DNA from: an uncultured Eubacteriales bacterium
GTDB lineage: Bacteria > Bacillota > Clostridia > Oscillospirales > Oscillospiraceae
Length of the DNA: 64,000 nt
Assembly (NCBI GenBank): GCA_900544295.1
Contig: UQUO01000009.1
Coordinates: 1-64,000 of the forward strand
Reading direction: 5' to 3'
Shown here in pieces: positions 34,457-44,497 of this stretch (position 1 is its first letter; each line of letters opens with the position of its first letter). The notes under the pieces were generated by a model. It saw nothing but the letters and a program-made list of their open reading frames with translations. It was not told the origin of the DNA and searched no databases. The position numbers and the translations under genes are program-made.

Positions 34457-35483
34457 CAGCGGACGCCGCGCGATGGACATCGCGCTCGCCACCGAGGCGC
34501 GCGCCATGTATGCGAACCTGCTCTCGGACGAGGACAAGGAAAAGCTCGCCGCCCTGCACAGCACGGACGAGCTGGTGGCCTTCCTGGGCAGGAGCCCGGC
34601 CTGGCGGCCCGTGTCCCTGGCCCTGCCCGCCGTCGGGGCGACGGACAGGCAGTTTTCCGAGGCGCTCAGCCGCTGCCTCTATGAGGATTACGAGCGGCTG
34701 TACCGCTTTGCGAACGACGCCGCAAAGGAATTCCTCCTCTTCATGTCCTATGAGGTGGAGCTCCGGGCCATACTCGCCGCGCTGCGGCGGCTCTCGGACA
34801 AGTCCATCGCGGAGGAGATACGCCTGCCCAGCCAGGCCGCGCGCCTGATGCGGGGCGTGGACATAGAGCGGCTCAAAACCGCCAAGACCTTCCCCGAGCT
34901 CACCGAGGCCGTCCGCGGGAGCATGTATTTCCCCGTGCTGAGCGCCATGGAGCTCGACCCCAAGACCGGTATGCCGGATGTCTCCGCCGCGGCGCTGCAG
35001 CTGTCCGCGCACTTCTACCACGCGCTGGACCGGCACCTGAAACAGGGCTACCGAGGTCCGGCCAGGCGGGAGCTTGCAAGGACCGTCAGCTTCCGCACGG
35101 ACATGCTTAACATCTCCTTCCTCCTGCGCCTGCGCCGCTTCGGCACGCCGACGGACGAGGCCATGCGTCTGCTGCTGCCGCTGCACGGCGCCCTTGGCCC
35201 CGACGCTGAACGCCGCATCCTCCAGGCCGGCTCGGATGAGGAGGCCATGGCCGAGATACGCGCTTCGCGCGTCGGGCGCTGGCTCTCGGGCGTGGAGGGC
35301 GGCTCGCCTGAGCAGCTCATGCGCGCCGCGGAGACCGCCTTCTACCGCAAGGTCATGCACGGCACGCCGAATCTCTGCGTCGTGGACGCCTTCCTGACCC
35401 TCAAGGAAAACGAGGCGGACATGCTCCGCCGCGCCTTCATAGCGCTGCAATACGGGCTTAGCCCCGCAAACTATATCCTTTAA
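34449..35483 (+). CDS. V-type ATPase subunit C (AC39/d-like)
   Basis: This 344-residue helical protein matches the AC39 (V0 subunit d) family, which joins the central stalk to the c-ring. Typical features are the all-helical composition and the repeated DEL.AFL/RPL.LPAV-like segments; the C-terminal FIALQYGLSPANYIL end is characteristic. The ATG overlaps the previous gene. It precedes the membrane subunit I gene by 27 bp. Confidence 0.85.
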   Translation: MNNSGRRAMDIALATEARAMYANLLSDEDKEKLAALHSTDELVAFLGRSPAWRPVSLALPAVGATDRQFSEALSRCLYEDYERLYRFANDAAKEFLLFMSYEVELRAILAALRRLSDKSIAEEIRLPSQAARLMRGVDIERLKTAKTFPELTEAVRGSMYFPVLSAMELDPKTGMPDVSAAALQLSAHFYHALDRHLKQGYRGPARRELARTVSFRTDMLNISFLLRLRRFGTPTDEAMRLLLPLHGALGPDAERRILQAGSDEEAMAEIRASRVGRWLSGVEGGSPEQLMRAAETAFYRKVMHGTPNLCVVDAFLTLKENEADMLRRAFIALQYGLSPANYIL

Positions 35484-35510
35484 AATCCACTTCCCAAGGG
35501 GGGCTGATGC

Positions 35511-37439
35511 TTGGCAACAGAAAAGATGCTAAGGGCCGTCGTTTCCGGCCCTGCCGACAGGCTGGACGAGGCCATACGCGGTCTCGTGCTCGGCATGGAG
35601 TTCCACCCCATGCCCGCCTCCGAGGTGTTCGGACGGGGCGAGCTTGTCACGCCCACGGGGGAGGACCCCTACCGCCCGGCGCTCAGCTCCGTCCTCGCGC
35701 TGCTGACGAAGCTGGGCATAAAACCCGCCTTCGGCGAGTTCGAGGGCCGGGGCTACGACCTCGAAGGCTGCGAGAAATACATCTCCGCCGCCTCCGGCGA
35801 GGCAGCGCGCGTCATAACTCATCGGAACGCCGAGTTAAGCCTCGCCACGGACAACGAGGAGCTCATAGGCCGGCTCGAACCCCTGTCGCTGCTCACCGTC
35901 GATCTGGAGGAGCTGCTGGCCGTGAAGCACCTGAAGCTCCGCTTCGGCACCATAGAGGAGGAGCTCTGGGACGAGGTCCGCGCCGAGGCCGAGAACGAAC
36001 GCGGGGCCTTCCTCTTCCGCTCCGGCTTCAGCGAGGGGCGGGTCTGCTGCATCCTGCTGACCCTGCCTGGCGCGGCGCTGAGGGAGGAGGACCGGCTGCG
36101 CGACTTCGGCTTCCAGCCCGAGAACGCACCCAATGCCGCCGGCCTCACCGGCATCCCCGCCGAGCGCATCGTCCAGCTGCGTCAGGAGGCCGAGGACGCG
36201 CGCCGTCAGGCCGCCCAGCTTACCGCCGAGCTCGACGCGCTGCGCGAGAGGGAACGGGCGGACCTGCTCAGCTGCTACTCCTGGCTGCGTTTCATGAGCG
36301 AGGCGCACGACCTGCGCCGCTTTGCCGCCGTGAGCGGGGAGGATTTCTACCTCTGCGGCTGGCTGCCCGAGGGCAGGCTTGAGGCCTTCAAGGCCGCCGC
36401 CGACGGGCTCGGCTGCGCCTGCAGCCTCGACAAGCCCGGCCATGCGGACATCGGCCACGTGCCGGTCAAGTTCAGCCAGGGCTTCTTCTCCCGCATCTTT
36501 GCGCCCTTCGTGCAGATGTACGGCGCCCCCGCCTATGGGGAGAGCGACCCGCGCGTCTTCATGTTCATCACCTACTGCCTGCTCTTCGGGCTCATGTTCG
36601 GGGATGTGGGCCAGGGCGCGGTGCTCGTGCTCTTCGGCCTTTTCCTGCTGAAGAAAAAGGGCATGTGGCTCGGGCGCATACTGGCCGCCGTGGGCTGTTC
36701 GGCCGTGGTGTTCGGCTTCGTCTACGGCAGCGTCTTCGGAAACGAACACCTGCTGCCCGGCTTCAAGGTGCTGGAGGGCGACGGGGTCGTGACCATCCTG
36801 CTCTTCACGGCCGGCGTCGGCGTCGTGCTCATCCTCATCAGCGGCGTGCTGAATATAATCACCGGTTTCCGGCAGAAGGATTACCGCAAGGCCCTCTTTT
36901 CCGCAAACGGCGTCACCGGCGTCCTGTTCCTCGCGGGCATCGTGGGCTGCGCCGCCTCGGACGCGCTTTTTGCCACGGGCCTGCTCTCCACGGGCGCCGT
37001 CTGGTTCGTCTTCGCGCTGCTGCTGCTCTCCATCTGGTTCGGGGAGCCGCTCATCAGCATGATGGGTCTCGCCCCCGCCGAGCACGGGCACAAGACCTCC
37101 GTCGGGATGATGATACTCGAAGGCTTTTTCGAGCTCTTCGAGGCCTTCCTGAGCTGGCTGTCGAACTGCCTGAGCTTCCTGCGAGTCGGCACTTATGCCA
37201 TCTGCCACGCCATAATGATGCTCATAGTCTATGCCCTGTCCGAGACGAGCGGGGGCTACTCCATCTTCGGCCTCGTCATCGGCAACATCATCGTCATGGG
37301 CATAGAGGCCGCGCTCGTCTGCATCCAGGCGCTGAGGCTGGAGTTTTACGAGCTGTTCGGCCGCTTCTACACCGGCCGGGGCGAGGCCTTCGCCCCCGCG
37401 CACATAGACTACTCCTCCCCCGCCCAGCGCGCCGCCTGA
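35511..37439 (+). CDS. V-type ATPase subunit I (a-type stator)
   Basis: Subunit I carries the proton or sodium half-channels next to the c-ring. The 642-residue protein has a cytosolic N-terminal half (about 1-320) with a coiled coil near 212-245 (ERIVQLRQEAEDARRQ), then seven or eight membrane helices including the conserved FLSWLSNCLSFLRVGTYAICHAIM segment with the essential Arg (LRVG). The C-terminus LEFYELFGRFYTGRGEAFAP is typical. I use TTG 35511, behind AAGGGGGGC; the ATG at 35507 is in another frame, and ATG 35526 has no binding site. Confidence 0.92.
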   Translation: MATEKMLRAVVSGPADRLDEAIRGLVLGMEFHPMPASEVFGRGELVTPTGEDPYRPALSSVLALLTKLGIKPAFGEFEGRGYDLEGCEKYISAASGEAARVITHRNAELSLATDNEELIGRLEPLSLLTVDLEELLAVKHLKLRFGTIEEELWDEVRAEAENERGAFLFRSGFSEGRVCCILLTLPGAALREEDRLRDFGFQPENAPNAAGLTGIPAERIVQLRQEAEDARRQAAQLTAELDALRERERADLLSCYSWLRFMSEAHDLRRFAAVSGEDFYLCGWLPEGRLEAFKAAADGLGCACSLDKPGHADIGHVPVKFSQGFFSRIFAPFVQMYGAPAYGESDPRVFMFITYCLLFGLMFGDVGQGAVLVLFGLFLLKKKGMWLGRILAAVGCSAVVFGFVYGSVFGNEHLLPGFKVLEGDGVVTILLFTAGVGVVLILISGVLNIITGFRQKDYRKALFSANGVTGVLFLAGIVGCAASDALFATGLLSTGAVWFVFALLLLSIWFGEPLISMMGLAPAEHGHKTSVGMMILEGFFELFEAFLSWLSNCLSFLRVGTYAICHAIMMLIVYALSETSGGYSIFGLVIGNIIVMGIEAALVCIQALRLEFYELFGRFYTGRGEAFAPAHIDYSSPAQRAA

Positions 37440-37481
37440 CACCGCCTTATAAACACATCAGATAAATCGGAGGTTCCTACT

Positions 37482-37925
37482 ATGCTTATCAAGCTCATCA
37501 GCCCCCTCGTCGCCGTCCTCGTGTTCATAGTTCTGCCCCTCTGGCTCATCGCCCGCCGCGCCAAGGCCGGCAAGAGCGTGAAAAAGCCGCTCATCGCCAA
37601 CCTCTGCGGCTTCTTCCTCGTCATGTTCGCCACCGCCGTGGTCTTCCTCGGCCAGGGCGTAGCCGCGGCCAACGACGCGGCCGAGGCCGCCGCCGTCGCG
37701 GGCAGCACCGACTGGACCAAGGCCATAGGCTATCTCGCCGCCGCCCTCGCCGTCGGCATCTCCGGCATCGCCTCGGGCATCGCCGTCTCGAACTCCGCCT
37801 GCGCCGCCATCGGCGCCCTGACCGAGAACGAGGGCAGCTTCGGCAAATCCATAGTCTTCGTCGGCATGGCCGAGGGCATCGCCATCTACGGCCTGCTCAT
37901 CGCCATCGTCATCCTCCTGTTCTGA
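37482..37925 (+). CDS. V-type ATPase subunit K (proteolipid c-ring)
   Basis: This 147-residue proteolipid has four hydrophobic helices. The final pair forms the ion-carrying hairpin, with the essential acid in GMAEGIAIYG (Glu about residue 130). I do not see the Gln-rich Na+ site seen in Enterococcus hirae NtpK (Q65, Q110), so proton use is the more likely reading, but this is inference. The ATG follows CGGAGGTTCCTACT. It overlaps the subunit F gene by one base (TGATG). Confidence 0.9.
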   Translation: MLIKLISPLVAVLVFIVLPLWLIARRAKAGKSVKKPLIANLCGFFLVMFATAVVFLGQGVAAANDAAEAAAVAGSTDWTKAIGYLAAALAVGISGIASGIAVSNSACAAIGALTENEGSFGKSIVFVGMAEGIAIYGLLIAIVILLF

Positions 37926-38233
37926 TGCGCTGCTTCTGCATCACGGACGACCCCGACGTGCTGACCGGCATGCGTCTGGCCGGCATAGAGGGCCTGCACG
38001 CTTCCACAAAAAAGGACGTGGACGCCGCCGTGAGCCGGGTCTGCGCGGACAGCGGCATCGCCATCCTCATCATCACGGAGGGCTGCTACGCGCTCAGCCG
38101 GGAGCGGCTGGATGAGCTGAAGCTCTCTGCCGGCAGGCCGCTCGTGAACGTCATCGCGGACAGCCGCGGCTCCGTGCGCGCCAGGGACTACATCACCCGC
38201 CTCATAAACGAGGCGATAGGCATCAAGATCTAG
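37925..38233 (+). CDS. V-type ATPase subunit F
   Basis: This 102-residue Rossmann-like small subunit sits on the central stalk. The start FCITDDPDVLTGMRLAGIEG and the ILIITEGCYAL strand match the F family, as does the short length. Translation starts inside the stop of the subunit K gene (TGATG). Small size and position between K and E support the assignment. Confidence 0.88.
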   Translation: MRCFCITDDPDVLTGMRLAGIEGLHASTKKDVDAAVSRVCADSGIAILIITEGCYALSRERLDELKLSAGRPLVNVIADSRGSVRARDYITRLINEAIGIKI

Positions 38234-38244
38234 GAGGGCGGCAT

Positions 38245-38859
38245 ATGCAAGAGGAAAAAAGCAAACTCAAGGCCTTCACCTCCGCCGTGACCGCCGCCGC
38301 CCAGGAGCGCGCGGCAAAGATAAACGCGGAAACCGAGCAGCTGGAGCGCGAGGCCATGGAGGCCTACTCCGCGGATCTGGCCGCGGCCGCCGCCAAGCGC
38401 CGGGCCTCCGCCCTGGCCGACGCCAAGGTGCGTGAAAACAAGCGCATCGTGGCTGAGGGCCTCGCCGCGAAGCGCAGCCTGCTCCAGTTCCGCGAGGACT
38501 GCGCGGACGACGTCTTTGCCGAGGTGCGCCGCCGCGTGCTGGAGCTGCCGGAGCAGCCCGAGTACGGCAATACGCTGAAAGAGCAGCTCTGGCGCGCGCT
38601 GGACGCTGTTCCCGGCGCCCGGAGCGCGCGCGTCCTGCTCCGGCGCGAGGATATGCGCTTTGCCCAGAGCCTGAACGCCGCCTCCCCCGGGGTGCGGCTC
38701 AGCTTTGAGGAGGGGGGCTTCTCCCTCGGCGGGCTCGTGTTCGAGTGCGCGGAGAAAGGCCGGAAGATAGATCTCTCCTTTGACGCGGCGCTTGAAGACC
38801 TTGAGGGCCGCTTCTCGGAGATAACCGGCTTCAGTCTGGAGGGCGCAGATGGGCAATAA
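38245..38859 (+). CDS. V-type ATPase subunit E (peripheral stalk)
   Basis: This 204-residue protein has a long N-terminal coiled coil (about 1-85, alternating Ala, Glu and Arg) and a globular C-terminal half, as in subunit E, which pairs with the G/H-type subunit encoded at 34040 to make the stator. The ATG at 38245 follows AGGAGGGCGGCAT. It overlaps the subunit A gene by 11 bp. Confidence 0.87.
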   Translation: MQEEKSKLKAFTSAVTAAAQERAAKINAETEQLEREAMEAYSADLAAAAAKRRASALADAKVRENKRIVAEGLAAKRSLLQFREDCADDVFAEVRRRVLELPEQPEYGNTLKEQLWRALDAVPGARSARVLLRREDMRFAQSLNAASPGVRLSFEEGGFSLGGLVFECAEKGRKIDLSFDAALEDLEGRFSEITGFSLEGADGQ

Positions 38860-40615
38860 AACGGAGTATTACATCCACGGGGTAAACGGCCCCGTCATCA
38901 AGGTCCGCGGGGGGCGCAGCCTGCCGCGCATGAGCCTTGTCTACGTGGGCGAGCAGAGGCTCTTCGGCGAGGTCGTCTCCTCCGCCGGGGAGGAGAGCAT
39001 CGTCCAGATCTACGAGGACTCCGGCGGCCTCACGGCCGGGGAGCCCGTCTTCCCGACGAACGAGCCCATGTCCGTCCGCCTCGGCCCCGGCATGATAGGC
39101 GGCATCTTCGACGGCATAGGCCGTCCGCTCCAGGCCATAGAGGCCATGGCTGGCAGCTTCATCACGAAGGGCATCAACATCGAGAGTCTGGACGAGAAGA
39201 AGTTCTGGGAGGTCGAGGTCCTCATAAAGGAGGGCGATGAGCTCCGACCGGGGCAGTTCTTCGCCAAATGCCGCGAGAGCGAGATGACAGAGCACCGCTC
39301 CATGGTCCCCCCCGGCGTCTCGGGCAGGGCCGTGGAGGTGAAGCCCTCGGGCAGCTACACGGTGACGGAACCCATAGCCTACGTGGAGGACGCGCGCGGC
39401 GAGCGCACGCCGCTGTGCCTTTCCCAGAAGTGGCCCGTGCGCGAGCCGAGGCCCTTTGCCGACAGGCGGCCCATAGACAGGCCCCTCGTCACGGGCCAGA
39501 GGGTCATAGACACGCTCTTCCCCGTGGGCAAGGGCGGCTGCGCGGCCATACCCGGCCCCTTCGGCGCGGGCAAGACCGTCGTACAGCACCAGCTCGCCAA
39601 GTGGTCGGACGCGGACATCATCGTCTACCTCGGCTGCGGCGAGCGCGGCAATGAGATGACCCAGGTGCTAGACGAGTTCCGGGAGCTCAAGGATCCCCGC
39701 TCGGGCCGTCCGCTCATGGAGCGCACCATCCTCGTCGCGAACACCTCGAACATGCCCGTCGCGGCCCGCGAGGCCTCCATCTACACGGGCATGACCATAG
39801 CCGAATACTACCGCGACATGGGCTACCACGTCGCGCTCATGGCGGACTCCACCTCCCGCTGGGCCGAGGCCCTGCGCGAGATCTCCGGCCGCCTCGAAGA
39901 GATGCCTGCGGAGGAGAGCTTCCCCGCCTACCTGCCCAGCCGCCTGGCCGGCTTCTACGAGCGAGCAGGCTTTGTGGATACGCTCTCCGGCACGGAGGGC
40001 AGCGTGACCGTCATAGGCGCCGTGTCGCCCCAGGGCGGCGACTTTTCCGAGCCCGTCACCCAGAATACCCAGCGCTTCGTCCGCTGCTTCTGGGCGCTCG
40101 ACCGCTCCCTCGCCTACGCGCGCCACTTCCCCTCTATAAACTGGAACAACTCCTACACCGAGTATTTCAACGACCTCATACCCTGGTACAGCGAGAACTT
40201 CGGCGAGGATTTCACCGAGCTGCGCGTGCGCATCATGGCCCTGCTCAACGAGGAGAGCTCCCTCATGGAGATAGTCAAGCTCATAGGCGCGGACATCCTG
40301 CCCGACGATCAGAAGCTCATCATCGAGACGGCGAAGGTCATCCGCGAGGGCTTCCTGCAGCAGAACGCCTTCCACGCGACGGACACCTACATGAAGCCGG
40401 CGGACCAGATGTCCATGCTGCGCGTCATCCTCCGGCTCTACGACGGGGCGAAGGACCTCGTCGCGCAGAACATACCTCTGCGGCAGCTGGTGGACACAGG
40501 CGTTTTCACCGCGCTGGAGCGCATGAAGTTCGAGCTGGGCGGCGGCAAGCCGGCAGCCGAGTTCATGGAGCTTGTGGACAACGCCGTGGCCTCCGTGCGC
40601 CGCGCAAACGCATAG
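38849..40615 (+). CDS. V-type ATPase catalytic subunit A
   Basis: The catalytic subunit of 588 residues binds and turns over ATP. It has the P-loop GPFGAGKT (236-243), the A-subunit insertion typical of V/A-type enzymes between the N-terminal barrel and the P-loop (about 110-200), and the catalytic GERGNEM segment and [10 protein letters not shown] motif. Length is normal for the family. The start overlaps the subunit E gene. Confidence 0.96.
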   Translation: MGNKTEYYIHGVNGPVIKVRGGRSLPRMSLVYVGEQRLFGEVVSSAGEESIVQIYEDSGGLTAGEPVFPTNEPMSVRLGPGMIGGIFDGIGRPLQAIEAMAGSFITKGINIESLDEKKFWEVEVLIKEGDELRPGQFFAKCRESEMTEHRSMVPPGVSGRAVEVKPSGSYTVTEPIAYVEDARGERTPLCLSQKWPVREPRPFADRRPIDRPLVTGQRVIDTLFPVGKGGCAAIPGPFGAGKTVVQHQLAKWSDADIIVYLGCGERGNEMTQVLDEFRELKDPRSGRPLMERTILVANTSNMPVAAREASIYTGMTIAEYYRDMGYHVALMADSTSRWAEALREISGRLEEMPAEESFPAYLPSRLAGFYERAGFVDTLSGTEGSVTVIGAVSPQGGDFSEPVTQNTQRFVRCFWALDRSLAYARHFPSINWNNSYTEYFNDLIPWYSENFGEDFTELRVRIMALLNEESSLMEIVKLIGADILPDDQKLIIETAKVIREGFLQQNAFHATDTYMKPADQMSMLRVILRLYDGAKDLVAQNIPLRQLVDTGVFTALERMKFELGGGKPAAEFMELVDNAVASVRRANA

Positions 40616-40626
40616 GGGGTGGCTGA

Positions 40627-42021
40627 ATGCGCATAGAATACACAGGTCTTTCCGAGATAAAGGGCTCCCTCGTCGCGCTCGACGGCGTGAAGGGCGCGGC
40701 CTATGACGAGCTGGCCGAGGTCATCCTCCCCGACGGCAGCCGCCGCCGCGGCAGGGTCATCCTCATAGACGGCGAGCGCGTCGTCATCGAGGCCTTTGAG
40801 GGCACGAGCGGCATAGACATGCAGAGCGCCTGCACGAGATTCATGGGCAAACCCATGACCATCGCCCTCTCCGGCGAGATACTCGGCCGCGTCTTCGACG
40901 GCACGGGCCGGCCCATAGACGGCCTCAGCGAGGTCTACGCCGCGGAGCGCCGGGACATAAACGGCGCTGCCATAAACCCCGTCTCCCGCGAGTATCCCCG
41001 GAGCTTCATCCTCACGGGCATCAGCTCCATAGACGCGACCTGCACCCTCATAAGGGGACAGAAGCTGCCCATCTTCTCCGGCGCGGGCATGAGCCACAAC
41101 GAGCTGGCCGCCCAGATAGTCCGCCAGGCCCGCGTCATCGCCACGGAGGGCGACGACGCGAGGTTCGTCACCGTCTTCTGCGCCATGGGCATCAAGAACG
41201 ACACGGCCGACTTCTTCCGCCGCGACTTTGCCGAGTCCGGCGCCCTGGGCAGGACGGTCATATTCCTCAACATGGCCTCCGACCCCATCATAGAGCGCGT
41301 GCTGACGCCCCGCTGCGCCATGACGGCGGCGGAGTACCTGGCCTTCGAGCTGGGCTACCACGTCCTCGTCGTCATGACCGACATGACCTTCTACTGCGAG
41401 GCCCTGCGCGAGTTCTCCAGCTCCAAGGGCGAGATACCCTCCCGCAAGGGCTTCCCGAGCTACATGTACTCAGACCTCGCCTCCATCTATGAGCGCGCGG
41501 GGCTCATCAGGGGAAAGCCGGGCAGCGTCACCCTGGTGCCCATCCTCACCATGCCGGGCGACGATATCTCGCACCCCATCCCCGACCTCACGGGCTATAT
41601 CACCGAGGGTCAGATAGTCCTCTCGCGCGAGCTGGCACAAAAGGGCATCTACCCGCCTGTGAGCATCCTGCCTTCCCTCTCCCGACTCATGAAGGACGGC
41701 ACGGGCGAGGGCTTCACGCGGGCCGACCACCCGGACCTCTCGAACCAGCTCTTCGCCTCTTACTCCGAGGTCGCGAGCGCGCGCAGCCTCGCCACCGTCA
41801 TAGGTGAGGATGAGCTTTCGGAGACCGACAAGCTGAGCCTCAAATTCGGCGCGGAGCTGGAGCGGCGCTTCATAACCCAGGGCATGTATGAGGACCGGAG
41901 CATCCAGGCCACGCTGGACCTGGGCTGGGAGCTGCTGTCCATCCTGCCGCGCGACGCGCTCTCCAGGGTCTCCGACAAGACGCTTGACGAGCACTACGTC
42001 CAGCTGCCGCACAAGCTCTGA
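40627..42021 (+). CDS. V-type ATPase subunit B (non-catalytic)
   Basis: Subunit B pairs with A in the catalytic head but lacks a functional P-loop: the equivalent segment reads [11 protein letters not shown]. The 464-residue protein has the B-type motifs [30 protein letters not shown] and [17 protein letters not shown]. The ATG is preceded by AGGGGGTGGCTGA. It follows subunit A by 11 bp. Confidence 0.96.
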   Translation: MRIEYTGLSEIKGSLVALDGVKGAAYDELAEVILPDGSRRRGRVILIDGERVVIEAFEGTSGIDMQSACTRFMGKPMTIALSGEILGRVFDGTGRPIDGLSEVYAAERRDINGAAINPVSREYPRSFILTGISSIDATCTLIRGQKLPIFSGAGMSHNELAAQIVRQARVIATEGDDARFVTVFCAMGIKNDTADFFRRDFAESGALGRTVIFLNMASDPIIERVLTPRCAMTAAEYLAFELGYHVLVVMTDMTFYCEALREFSSSKGEIPSRKGFPSYMYSDLASIYERAGLIRGKPGSVTLVPILTMPGDDISHPIPDLTGYITEGQIVLSRELAQKGIYPPVSILPSLSRLMKDGTGEGFTRADHPDLSNQLFASYSEVASARSLATVIGEDELSETDKLSLKFGAELERRFITQGMYEDRSIQATLDLGWELLSILPRDALSRVSDKTLDEHYVQLPHKL

Positions 42022-42055
42022 GCGGCGCGGACATTCCTGAAGGGGAGGTGAGAGC

Positions 42056-42682
42056 TTGGCTCAGACAGCGCCCACCAAGGGCAACCTCAACGCCGCGAAG
42101 CGCTCCCGCGCGCTGGCCGACAACGGCTACGAGCTCATGGACCGCAAGCGGAACATCCTCATACGCGAAATAATGGAGCTCATGGACGAGGCGGAGGACC
42201 TGCAGGAGCGCATAGACTCCACCTTCTCCGAGGCCTACGCCTCCATGCGCCTGGCCGAGATCTCCATGGGCGGCTCCGCCCAGAGCGGCGCGAACGCCGT
42301 TCCGATAGACGACAGCTTCTCCATCCGCTTCCGCAGCGTCATGGGCGTGGAGCTGCCCGTCGTCAGCGCCGAGCCGGAGGAGCCCTCCGGCCCGCCCTAC
42401 GGCCTCGCCTTCACGAGCTCGGACCTTGACGACGCCTATTTCAAATTTGCGGAGGTCAAGGAGCTGATACGCGAGCTGGCCGAGACGGAAAACTGCATCT
42501 ACCGCCTGGCCTATGCCATCAAGAAGGCCCAGAAACGGGCCAACGCCCTGCAGAACATCGTCATACCCGGTCTCGATTCCGAGATCGCCCGCATCTCCGA
42601 CGCGCTGGAGGAAAAGGAGCGCGAGGAGTTCGTGCGGCTCAAGGTCGTCAAGGCGCGGGAGCCGGAAGACGATGCACGATAA
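42056..42682 (+). CDS. V-type ATPase subunit D (central stalk)
   Basis: This 208-residue rotor subunit is a long antiparallel coiled coil (about 5-65 and 130-205), with the family motifs TKGNLNAAKRSRALADNGYELMDRKRNILI-type start and VIPGLDSEIARISDALEEKEREEFVRLKVVK-type end. The start is TTG at 42056, behind GGGGAGGTGAGAGC. It ends the structural part of the operon; a lipoprotein follows after 20 bp. Confidence 0.93.
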   Translation: MAQTAPTKGNLNAAKRSRALADNGYELMDRKRNILIREIMELMDEAEDLQERIDSTFSEAYASMRLAEISMGGSAQSGANAVPIDDSFSIRFRSVMGVELPVVSAEPEEPSGPPYGLAFTSSDLDDAYFKFAEVKELIRELAETENCIYRLAYAIKKAQKRANALQNIVIPGLDSEIARISDALEEKEREEFVRLKVVKAREPEDDAR

Positions 42683-42702
42683 TACACGGGGAGGATGACA
42701 AG

Positions 42703-43509
42703 ATGAAAAAGCTGCTATCCCTTGCGCTCTGCCTTGCCCTGCTCTGCGGCCTTGCCGCCTGCGGCGCGGCCGACCCCTCCGACGTCGCGGCCTCGCTCGC
42801 CAAGGCGCAGGAGACCGCGGCCGGCCTCAAGAGCGCCAAAGTAGACATGTCAATGGACATGAGCTACACCATCGTCACCGGTGACGACCGCATGGACGTC
42901 ACTACGAACATGGACATGAGCACCGAGACCGTGGCGGAGCCCCTGACCGCCTATGCCACCATGAACCTCGACATCATGGGCATAGATATGGACATCTACT
43001 ACTACATCCGCCAGGAGGGCGACGGCTACGCTGCCTACGTGAGCGCCGACGGCGCGGAGTGGACCCGGCAGGACCTGCCCGAGGACCAGATCGCGCAGTA
43101 TAACGCCGTGGAGAGCGTGGAGTTCTATCTCAGCGTGGCCGACAGCTTCGCCTACACGGGCGAGGAGGAGCGCGACGGCGTCAAGCTCTACCGCTACGAC
43201 GGCGAGCTGAGCGGCGACCAGCTCGGCCGGGCCGTGGAGCTCTCCGGCATGGACGAGATGCTGTCCAGCTACGGCGCAGGCGCGGACACGGTGTTCCAGG
43301 GCAGCATGCCCATGAGCATCTGGCTGGACGCCGAGACCTTTGCGCCCGTGCGCTATGAGTTCGACATGAGCCAGATAGTCGGCGGCTTCATGCAGGGCGT
43401 GTTCGAGTCGGAGGGCGCGGGGCTGGAGAACAGCTCCGTCTCAGTGAGCCTCGATCTCTCGGAGTTCGACGCCATAGACAGCATAGAGGCCCCGGCGGGC
43501 ATAGAATAA
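42703..43509 (+). CDS. Predicted lipoprotein with LolA/LppX-like body (DUF6612-like)
   Basis: This 268-residue protein has a lipobox (LAAC, Cys near residue 19). A ligand-binding-type body of repeated beta strands follows, with many acidic and Met residues (DMSMDMSYTIV, TTNMDMSTETV), and a C-terminal helix. The layout resembles DUF6612/LolA-like lipoproteins; I could not confirm by profile. The gene is 20 bp behind the V-ATPase subunit D gene and precedes the operon terminator, so it is probably co-transcribed. Its role with the ATPase, if any, is unknown. Confidence 0.7.
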   Translation: MKKLLSLALCLALLCGLAACGAADPSDVAASLAKAQETAAGLKSAKVDMSMDMSYTIVTGDDRMDVTTNMDMSTETVAEPLTAYATMNLDIMGIDMDIYYYIRQEGDGYAAYVSADGAEWTRQDLPEDQIAQYNAVESVEFYLSVADSFAYTGEEERDGVKLYRYDGELSGDQLGRAVELSGMDEMLSSYGAGADTVFQGSMPMSIWLDAETFAPVRYEFDMSQIVGGFMQGVFESEGAGLENSSVSVSLDLSEFDAIDSIEAPAGIE

Positions 43510-43520
43510 AGGCCCGGCAA

Positions 43521-43555
43521 AAAGGCTGCTGTCCTTCGGGCAGCAGCCTTTTTTC
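43521..43555 (+). terminator. Terminator of the V-ATPase operon
   Basis: AAAGGCTGCTG (43521-43531) pairs with CAGCAGCCTTT (43541-43551) and a T-run follows. It ends the nine-gene ATPase unit plus lipoprotein. Confidence 0.9.
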
Positions 43556-43587
43556 ATCCCGGGCGCGGAAGGGAAAGGGGAAAGGAT

Positions 43588-44490
43588 ATGGCAAGACGCA
43601 GGCAGGGCGGCAAAAAGCGCGGCAGCCTCGTGGGGACGCTGGTCTTCGCCCTGGCGCTGCTGCTCATGTGGCTGGGCTCCGAGCTGGGGCTGGTGAGCTG
43701 GGGCGGCGGCGGGCCGGGCGCGGAGCTCGTGACGACCCCGCCGCCGGAGGACGCGCTCTTCGCCGCCTTCATAGACGTGGGCCAGGGCGACAGCGCCTTC
43801 GTCTCCTGCGGGGGCGAGACGCTGCTCATAGACGCCGGCATCAGCTCTGCGGGCGGCGCTGTGGCGGATTACCTGCGCTCCAGGGGCGTGGACCGGCTCG
43901 ATTACGTCGTCTGCACCCACGCGCATGAGGACCACTGCGGCGGTCTGGACGACATCATAGAGGGTTTTGAGATCGGCACGCTCTTTGCTCCCTATACGGA
44001 GTTTGACTCCTCCGGCGCCTTCACGCGCTTTGAGGACACGGCGGCGGAGCGCGGCCTGTACATAACGGTCCCGCCCCTGGGGAGCGTCTTCACCCTGGGC
44101 GGGGCGGAATTCCAGTTCGTCGGCCCCGTCTCCGACTGGGGGGACGATTTGAACGACTCCAGCCTTGTTCTGCGGGTGGAGTACGGCGGCAGCGCCATAC
44201 TCTTCACGGGCGACATCTCCTCAGGCGCGCTGGCCGACTGCGCCGCGCTGGGGGGCTTCGACCTCAGCTGCGACGTACTTAAGCTCGGCCACCACGGCAG
44301 CTCCAGCTCGACGGACGAGGAGATCCTGCGTCTTACGCGCCCCAGCCTTGCCATCGCCAGCTGCGGCGCGGACAACAGCTACGGCCACCCTCACGAGGAG
44401 GTCGTGGAGCTTTTGGAGGCCGAGGGCATCACCCTCCTGCGCACCGACGAGCGCGGCACCATCGAGCTCACCCTCCCCTCCGCCGCATAG
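43588..44490 (+). CDS. ComEC/Rec2-type metallo-beta-lactamase-fold hydrolase
   Basis: This 300-residue protein has one transmembrane helix (about 14-35) and a metallo-beta-lactamase domain with DVGQGDS (63-69) and the metal motif THAHEDH (110-116), as in the C-terminal part of ComEC. The remaining metal ligands fit FTGD and GHHGS. It lacks the ComEC competence pore, so it is a stand-alone surface nuclease or phosphodiesterase-like enzyme rather than a DNA channel. It follows the V-ATPase operon terminator by 32 bp. The ATG has GGAAAGGGGAAAGGAT upstream. Confidence 0.85.
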   Translation: MARRRQGGKKRGSLVGTLVFALALLLMWLGSELGLVSWGGGGPGAELVTTPPPEDALFAAFIDVGQGDSAFVSCGGETLLIDAGISSAGGAVADYLRSRGVDRLDYVVCTHAHEDHCGGLDDIIEGFEIGTLFAPYTEFDSSGAFTRFEDTAAERGLYITVPPLGSVFTLGGAEFQFVGPVSDWGDDLNDSSLVLRVEYGGSAILFTGDISSGALADCAALGGFDLSCDVLKLGHHGSSSSTDEEILRLTRPSLAIASCGADNSYGHPHEEVVELLEAEGITLLRTDERGTIELTLPSAA

Positions 44491-44497
44491 CCAAAGC

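Noticed and set aside
35507..36382. Open frame starting ATG at 35507
   Set aside because: It is out of frame with the V-ATPase subunit I, which shows clear family sequence from TTG 35511.
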